Under the pieces are notes generated by a model, which was given only the letters and a program-made list of their open reading frames with translations, did no database searches and was not told the origin of the DNA. A stretch of 40,650 bases of DNA from Lachnospiraceae bacterium (lineage in GTDB: Bacteria > Bacillota > Clostridia > Lachnospirales > Lachnospiraceae). This document shows, piece by piece, positions 35,765 through 40,650 of this stretch. The stretch lies in contig JAFLTA010000022.1 of the NCBI GenBank assembly GCA_022510685.1, forward strand, positions 1-40,650, given 5' to 3'. The position numbers and the translations under genes are program-made. Numbering within the stretch: position 1 is the stretch's first letter; the number at the start of each line of letters is the position of its first letter.

Positions 35765-36643
35765 TTATCGTTGCTGTAACATTTCTCGTAAATCCTCGGT
35801 TTCAAATATATAATGCGAACCGCAAAACTGACAATTTACTTCAATCGGCTCACCGTCCGCAATCATTTCCTCCAAATCACTTCTGCCTACACTGGCAATC
35901 GCTCTGGAAACACGCTCCATTGAACAATTGCAACGGTATTCGGTCGGTATTCTATCGGTAATTTCCACACCTAAATCCGCCATGAGATATTCCAGAATAT
36001 CCTCCGGCGTCATTCCCTGCTCCTGCAAATCCGTCACTGAATGCAGTGCCTGCAATTTGGTTTCCAATTTGTCAATTACCGTATCCTCCGCAAATGGCAT
36101 TACCTGAATGATAAATCCCCCTGCCTGTCGCACATGATTATCTTTATCCATGAGAACACCTAATCCTACAGAAGATGGTACCTGTTCAGATGTAGCATAA
36201 TAATATGTCAAATCTTCGGCTATTTCTCCGGAAACCAAATGAGTCTGCCCATTATATGGTTCTTTCATTCCAATATCGCGAATCACATTTAGAAATCCCG
36301 GTCCCAGTGCACCGGAGACATCCAGTTTCCCTTTGGCATTCGGAGGTAAAATAACATGAGGTTCTCTCACATATCCTTTCACACCTGCCTGAGCATCTGC
36401 CGTTACCGTCAGACCTCCAATGGGTCCTCCACATTGAATTTGCAGAGTGAGAACATCGTTCTCTCCCTTCATCATACTGCCCATCATGCTGCCTGCCGTG
36501 AGTAGACGTCCTAACGCAGCTGTTGCCACCGGGCTTGTATCATGAATCTCTCTAGCACGCTCCACCAGATTACGACTGGTTACTGCAAACAGACGTAACT
36601 GATGATCTGCACCCATTGCTCTGACAATATAATCCTCCGTCAT
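35765..36643 (-). CDS. hslO: Redox-regulated chaperone Hsp33
   Basis: Holdase switched on by oxidation. The zinc site in the C-terminal domain is CNC (C238, C240) and CQFC (C271, C274), the standard CXC-CX2C pattern that forms disulfides on activation. N-terminal fold motifs: HDTSPVATAALGRLLTAG, GGPIGGLTVTADAQAGVKGYV, ALGPGFLNVIRD, YYATSEQVPSSVGLGV. 292 residues from ATG 36643, which has GGAGG 6 nt upstream. In an obligate anaerobe it would protect against oxygen exposure. Situated between a methyltransferase and a cell-wall hydrolase. Confidence 0.96.
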   Translation of the reverse strand: MTEDYIVRAMGADHQLRLFAVTSRNLVERAREIHDTSPVATAALGRLLTAGSMMGSMMKGENDVLTLQIQCGGPIGGLTVTADAQAGVKGYVREPHVILPPNAKGKLDVSGALGPGFLNVIRDIGMKEPYNGQTHLVSGEIAEDLTYYYATSEQVPSSVGLGVLMDKDNHVRQAGGFIIQVMPFAEDTVIDKLETKLQALHSVTDLQEQGMTPEDILEYLMADLGVEITDRIPTEYRCNCSMERVSRAIASVGRSDLEEMIADGEPIEVNCQFCGSHYIFETEDLREMLQQR

Positions 36644-36675
36644 GGTCAACCTCCAACTAACGTTTTACAGTCTGC

Positions 36676-37440
36676 CTATATTTCACATAGTTTCTTTGCC
36701 ACAAAATATATACGCTCGCTGTCTTTACCCGGCATATTCTCTGTAAATGCCTCATATACAGACTCTACAGAAAAACCCGTCTCATCTAACAGTCTCTGCA
36801 CCGTTTCACAGGGATAAGCCCTCTGTACATGGTGTTCATCCACTCTCTCAAACAAGTCGTTCCCATCATCTGACAATTGGTAAATAGTGAGTACATACTC
36901 ATTGATTCCGGTATCGGTATGATACACATTGTCCCAAATCAAGGTGACATCCTCTCTATTGTCCGTAATCGTCCGGTCTCCCAGCTGTGTTTCATAAAAA
37001 TGCGCTGTCTTCATGTCAAAGACAAACACACCACCTACATCCAAAAACTGCTGTACCCGCCTAAAAACCTGCCGTAGGTCCTCCGTCTCTAAAAGGTAGT
37101 TCATACCGTCACAGACACATATCATCGCCGCGGCAGTGCCATACAGCTCCAGCTTACGCATATCCTGCTGCAATAACAACACGCTTTCCTGACATTTTTG
37201 TCTGGCGTATTCTAACATTTCCGCCGACATATCGACACCAATCATATCGTAGCCATCTTCCGCCAACAGTCTGGTCATATTCCCTGTACCACAGCCCAGA
37301 TCCACAACAATTCCATCGCTGACCCCCTGCTTTAGCAACAGTTTCCGCAGATAAGTATGCCAGTCTCCATAAGGTATATTATCCATAAAAATATCGTATG
37401 TGTCGGCAAAACCACCGTATATTTCCATTTCCTCATCCAT
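36676..37440 (-). CDS. Class I SAM-dependent methyltransferase, substrate unknown
   Basis: A 254-residue Rossmann-fold methyltransferase. YGGFADTYDIFMDNIPYGDW is a typical N-terminus, motif I is VVDLGCGTGNMTRLL, motif II VGVDMSAEML-like (MIGVDMSAEMLEYARQ), and a later ICVCDGMNYLL marks the substrate side. It looks like the YqeM/BioC-like small-molecule or tRNA methyltransferase group of Firmicutes. Start ATG 37440 has GGAGG 8 nt upstream. It heads the hslO to radA gene run; a leader hairpin precedes it. Confidence 0.88.
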   Translation of the reverse strand: MDEEMEIYGGFADTYDIFMDNIPYGDWHTYLRKLLLKQGVSDGIVVDLGCGTGNMTRLLAEDGYDMIGVDMSAEMLEYARQKCQESVLLLQQDMRKLELYGTAAAMICVCDGMNYLLETEDLRQVFRRVQQFLDVGGVFVFDMKTAHFYETQLGDRTITDNREDVTLIWDNVYHTDTGINEYVLTIYQLSDDGNDLFERVDEHHVQRAYPCETVQRLLDETGFSVESVYEAFTENMPGKDSERIYFVAKKLCEI

Positions 37441-37475
37441 GGAAACTTCCTCCTGACTGTTCTCTCTCGCAAACT

Positions 37476-37497
37476 CTGTACTGCTATTGCAATACAG
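37476..37497 (-). other. Leader hairpin of the methyltransferase gene
   Basis: Minus-strand CTGTATTGC and GCAGTACAG form a 9-bp stem (one U-G) with loop AATA, 20 nt before the ribosome binding site. No U-run follows. The rest of 37441-37616 shows only a weak promoter-like TATTCT. Confidence 0.5.
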
Positions 37498-37616
37498 GCA
37501 TTTATAAGCACGCAAAACGGCATAAGTGTCCAGTCTTTAACAGAATAACACAAAAGCGCTTATAATGCAAGCAAATTAGGTGATATTGCCATTTTATAAA
37601 AAAGAAGTTTCCTACA

Positions 37617-37649
37617 CATCCAAAAAGGTGCCTGCAAAAACAGACACCT
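37617..37649 (-). terminator. Terminator of the secreted-protein operon
   Basis: Minus-strand 9-bp stem AGGTGTCTG/CAGGCACCT (37641-37649 and 37626-37634, one U-G) with a U-rich loop, followed by TTTTTGG. It begins 5 nt after the propeller gene's stop. Confidence 0.85.
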
Positions 37650-37653
37650 CATC

Positions 37654-39276
37654 TTATGATTTTATCTTATATTTCTTTGTATATTCGGAATAGTACCACT
37701 TATTTTTAAATTTAATTCCGCTTCTTAAACGTATATATGTTTTCTTTTTTTTCGGATTTTTCCAAATATATGACGTTTTTTTCGTAGAGGTGAGTTTTTT
37801 CCACTTCCCCTTTCCCACCTTTCCATATACAAATGTCTTAGCGGAGCCGCTTCCCTTTTTCCAGCGGATCTTAAAACCTTTTTTCGTTTTTTTGATACGC
37901 ACTTTGGATGGTTTCTTCGGCTTTTTTACCTTTTTCGATGTGGCTGAATTTTCCTTTCCGCCACCGGAGCTGGTACCCGGAGATGGGGTTTTATCCTGCA
38001 CTGCAGAGCCGGCTGAAGGTGGTGTCGGCTCCACATAATCTGAACTACGCTCCACTTCCGACACGGCAAACAACGTTCCGGTATCGTTACTGTAATACAA
38101 TACACCACCCGCTCCTGGCACAATACTCGATATGCAATATTGCTTTGCCACAGCTGGCTCATACAATGTATACTGTACGCTAGATACACTCCCCTTACTA
38201 TCTATGATATAGTACACTCCACCGGGAATATTATTATGAGAATAATAAATATATTTTGCGTCCCCATACGCTGTGCTGACCAATGGTGTCGACTTGACCT
38301 CGCACCCCTTGCCGGTTTCTACCGTATACCTCATACTATGGGCAGCAATGTCCCACACACACAGATATCCCATACCGTCTGCCATGGCACCCACATAGGC
38401 TGTTCCATCTACAATTGTTGGTGTGCTTGTGCAGTTTACCGCCTTTGCCTGGGGAAATAATTTCCATGAGGAAACTTTTTCTCCGGCATATGCAATAAAT
38501 TCTCCCACATTGGAAACCGTATACAATGCTTGCTGGTCTTCTTCATACACTAAATTACTCCGAATTTGTCCCTCACCAGACAACACCGTCTCCGAATATA
38601 TCACATCCTGAGTAAGGTCATGTTCCACAAGTCTCCCATTATCTCCGGCAAAATATAATCTGTCATTCATCACGCAGGAGCCACTCCAGTAATATCCTCC
38701 TGTATTTTCGAAATTATGATAGCTCCATTGCACAGAGCCATCCCGGGTATCCAGGCAATAGAATGTTCCCTCCGTCGTGTTTCCCATTTTCATCTCCGTT
38801 GTTCCCGCATATACAAACCCTTCATGACAAGTCACATAAGATAGGGATTGACCGCCAAAGCTCTCGCTGAGCCACACATGTTCAAAGGTTTCCGCATCAA
38901 CACATTCCATACAGCCGCCCGACAGAGGAATAAATAATTTTCCTTCATATAACTCCATAAAACATACGGAATTCATGGACGCAGAAAGTGTCTTCTGCCG
39001 GATTATATTTCCCGCGGAATCCAATGCATACAATATGTTTTTACTTACAATATATATCGTATCCTCTGTGACTATAGGCTGGGAATTATACGTTGTTCCC
39101 CTGCCGTCGGAAAAAGAACGGCTCCAAATAGTTCCGCCACGCTCCGTGTTTACCGGAGTCTTTTCCTCCGTCACAAAGCAGTTTGCCTGCGAAACCCCTG
39201 TAGCTGTCGAAACCGTCAATCCAAGCACAGATGCCGCTGTTATTGCGGCAATGAGTTTTTGATATCGTATTTTCAT
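37654..39276 (-). CDS. Secreted PQQ-like beta-propeller protein with Lys-rich C-terminal module
   Basis: A 540-residue exported protein. Signal peptide about 1-32 (cleavage likely after SQA). Residues 40-400 contain PQQ/WD-like propeller repeats (TIYIVSKNILYALDSAGNII, LFIPLSGGCMECVDAETF, EGTFYCLDTRDGSVQWSYHN, TAYVGAMADGMGYLCVWDI). A Pro/Ser/Gly linker leads to a strongly basic fibronectin-III-like C-terminal domain (about 440-540; KVKKPKKPSKVRIKKTKKGF), which may hold it to the wall by charge. No PQQ ligand is implied. ATG 39276 has AGGTG 6 nt upstream. It follows the DUF4430-like gene by 12 nt, so both are co-expressed and may work together. Confidence 0.85.
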   Translation of the reverse strand: MKIRYQKLIAAITAASVLGLTVSTATGVSQANCFVTEEKTPVNTERGGTIWSRSFSDGRGTTYNSQPIVTEDTIYIVSKNILYALDSAGNIIRQKTLSASMNSVCFMELYEGKLFIPLSGGCMECVDAETFEHVWLSESFGGQSLSYVTCHEGFVYAGTTEMKMGNTTEGTFYCLDTRDGSVQWSYHNFENTGGYYWSGSCVMNDRLYFAGDNGRLVEHDLTQDVIYSETVLSGEGQIRSNLVYEEDQQALYTVSNVGEFIAYAGEKVSSWKLFPQAKAVNCTSTPTIVDGTAYVGAMADGMGYLCVWDIAAHSMRYTVETGKGCEVKSTPLVSTAYGDAKYIYYSHNNIPGGVYYIIDSKGSVSSVQYTLYEPAVAKQYCISSIVPGAGGVLYYSNDTGTLFAVSEVERSSDYVEPTPPSAGSAVQDKTPSPGTSSGGGKENSATSKKVKKPKKPSKVRIKKTKKGFKIRWKKGSGSAKTFVYGKVGKGKWKKLTSTKKTSYIWKNPKKKKTYIRLRSGIKFKNKWYYSEYTKKYKIKS

Positions 39277-39288
39277 GATTTGCACCTA

Positions 39289-40539
39289 TTATTTCACCTT
39301 AACTTTGATAGTACTGCTAAAAGCACCGGTTTTTTTCACTTTTCCGGATTTATTATACGCACGTATCTTAATAAAGTATGTTCCCTTTTTTAATTTTAAG
39401 GTGGCCTTTGTCATATTTATTACCGTCTTATTTTTCTTGAAATTTATCTTTTTCTTTTTTGCAACATAAATTTCATATCCCTTAGCATTAGATGCCTTTT
39501 TCCAGGAAAGCTTTACCTTCTTTTTCTTTGCTTTGGATTTTACAACTTTTGCCTTTGGTTTCTTTACCTTTGACGGCTTTTTAACCTTAGGTTGTGTAGA
39601 AGGTTTTACTGTTGTCCCCGGTTGCTTTGTAGGCTGAACAGTCTGTTTTGCCACAGTAACCACCGCATAAGGACGAGTAATCATATTATGCTTGCCATCT
39701 TCCGCAAGTTTACCCGCTGAAAGCAAATAGGTTCCTTCCTGAGCGAAAGATAACTCTGCTTTACCTTCCTTATTTGTTTCGGCAGTAATCGTTGCATTTT
39801 TTGCAGTTGCTCCCTGTACACCATCACTCTTTGCAACAGCATATACTTTAGCTGCATTTACAGGATTAGTATATGGAGAAGAATTCCAATTATCGTCATA
39901 GGTCACGCCAAAAGCATTCAAAGCAACAGTAAGTTTTTCGCCCGCTTGTACACTATACTCCGTCTTATTAAATTCCGTATACTCCGAACTGATATATTCG
40001 TATGTTTCCGGGTTAGTAGTATGAGAATAACTGCCGTAAATAACTACACTGTCATCTGCCTTACAATGATACCTGTCCATGGATACATCTCCACTCTGCC
40101 CATTGACAGAATACATCCAGGATACCTCCCAGTCTACACCGGCTGCACCGACACCGTCTCCATCCACAGACAGTCCCTGTACCCAAAGCCCGCCATATGC
40201 CGATGGACTTGCAATGATATACTTACTCATATCCTCATTACTTACGTTCTTTTCTATGGAAAGATACTTTGCGAAGGCACGTAGCGGAGAGTACGTGGCA
40301 GCAGCACCGGTTGCCAGTTCTACACCAAAATCATTGTTTAAGTCTTCCTCTGTCATGGTGACAGCAACGGGTGCCAGCATAGTATCTGCATCTGTCTCCA
40401 TACGAAGTGTCACAGTAACACCCGTGGATGCCCCAATGTCCTCTGCCTTTGTAATCTGCAGGTTCACACCGGAAAATACCAGTGCCACTGACAGCAGAAA
40501 CGCTATCAGCTTTTTCGTTTGTTTTGTTGTCTGTTTCAT
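39289..40539 (-). CDS. Secreted DUF4430 (transcobalamin-like) protein with Lys-rich C-terminal module
   Basis: A 416-residue exported protein. Signal peptide about 1-32 (KLIAFLLSVALVFSGVN). Residues about 38-175 resemble the DUF4430/transcobalamin-like fold (VTVTLRMETDADTM, SWMYSVNGQSGDVSMDRYHC, VVIYGSYS). Residues 190-300 form an immunoglobulin-like module ending YAVVTVAK; a Thr/Pro/Lys linker follows, then a very basic fibronectin-like C-terminus (KKVKLSWKKASNAKGYEIYV) like that of its neighbour. Ligand unknown. The ATG at 40539 has AAGGAG 5 nt upstream; a start 54 nt earlier has none. Confidence 0.82.
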   Translation of the reverse strand: MKQTTKQTKKLIAFLLSVALVFSGVNLQITKAEDIGASTGVTVTLRMETDADTMLAPVAVTMTEEDLNNDFGVELATGAAATYSPLRAFAKYLSIEKNVSNEDMSKYIIASPSAYGGLWVQGLSVDGDGVGAAGVDWEVSWMYSVNGQSGDVSMDRYHCKADDSVVIYGSYSHTTNPETYEYISSEYTEFNKTEYSVQAGEKLTVALNAFGVTYDDNWNSSPYTNPVNAAKVYAVAKSDGVQGATAKNATITAETNKEGKAELSFAQEGTYLLSAGKLAEDGKHNMITRPYAVVTVAKQTVQPTKQPGTTVKPSTQPKVKKPSKVKKPKAKVVKSKAKKKKVKLSWKKASNAKGYEIYVAKKKKINFKKNKTVINMTKATLKLKKGTYFIKIRAYNKSGKVKKTGAFSSTIKVKVK

Positions 40540-40558
40540 TTGTCTCCTTCTTTCCCGC

Positions 40559-40646
40559 TTATCGCGTATAGTTTTTGTGCGATAAAATAACAAGCAAGAG
40601 TTTCGCTTGCGAAACTCTCCGCCTGCGGCGGGTTGCTGAAAGCAAC
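40559..40646. repeat. String of four perfect inverted repeats upstream of the DUF4430-like gene
   Basis: In order: TTATCGC-N13-GCGATAA (40559-40585), AGAGTTTCGC-TT-GCGAAACTCT (40597-40618), CCGCC-TGC-GGCGG (40619-40631) and GTTGCT-GAA-AGCAAC (40632-40646). The last three abut with no gap. There is no terminator U-run. This looks like a structured intergenic repeat or a regulatory leader; it continues toward the window edge. Confidence 0.65.
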
Positions 40647-40650
40647 ATTT

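Overview
The window looks like a chromosomal segment from an anaerobic, low-to-moderate GC Firmicute, most likely family Lachnospiraceae (gut Clostridia). The basis is the gene set: an [FeFe]-hydrogenase maturase HydG with its TM1266-type regulator, a GH94 disaccharide phosphorylase, GH43 and FGGY pentose genes, a clpC-radA neighbourhood, and secreted proteins with cadherin-like, cohesin-like and Lys-rich C-terminal modules. Ribosome binding sites are strong AGGAGG types and often decide the start codon. I assign the family by inference and cannot name a genus.

Layout. Almost every gene is on the minus strand, so read right to left for transcription. From the right end: a two-gene secreted-protein operon (a DUF4430-like protein, then a beta-propeller protein; 40539-37654) closed by a terminator. 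Next is a long housekeeping and surface run: methyltransferase, hslO, SH3b/glucosaminidase cell-wall hydrolase, cohesin/cadherin-like anchored protein, clpC, a small conserved protein, radA and a small coiled-coil protein (37440-27360), closed by a terminator. One plus-strand gene, a THUMP/RlmL-type RNA methyltransferase (26159-27307), sits behind a ~290-nt leader holding a 148-nt rod-like inverted-repeat structure. It diverges from a heterodimeric ABC exporter pair followed by a HAD phosphatase, queA, a lipid kinase, a dus-type tRNA dihydrouridine synthase and deoB (25652-17083). Then come asnB and a GH94 phosphorylase separated by a strong promoter, structured element and terminator (15117-14857).

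The middle-left part (12290-8342) is the most unusual. A serine recombinase precedes three paralogous membrane proteins. Two of them share the N-terminal peptide NGILMEDEI followed by low-complexity tails, one of these a ~215-residue Q/A/S/G/Y-rich prion-like tail. Immediately downstream is a promoter-to-terminator unit of about 245 nt with no convincing gene, a candidate small RNA or a long leader for the hydrogenase genes. The TM1266-type regulator and hydG follow, then an aquaporin-family channel with altered NPA motifs, nadB-nadC, a GH43 beta-xylosidase/arabinofuranosidase, an FGGY sugar kinase, and the start of one more gene cut by the window edge.

How the genes work together: left, pentose salvage from xylan or arabinan oligosaccharides next to de novo NAD synthesis; centre-left, hydrogenase maturation; centre, phosphorolysis of beta-linked disaccharides, asparagine and nucleoside metabolism and tRNA modification; right, protein quality control, DNA repair and cell-surface functions. 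The items I consider closest to undescribed biology are the three-paralog membrane cluster with the Q-rich tail, the rod-like leader RNA with alternative pairings at 25951-26098, and two promoter-plus-terminator RNA units at 8401-8680 and 14946-15080. No tRNA, rRNA, CRISPR array, complete insertion sequence or prophage was seen.
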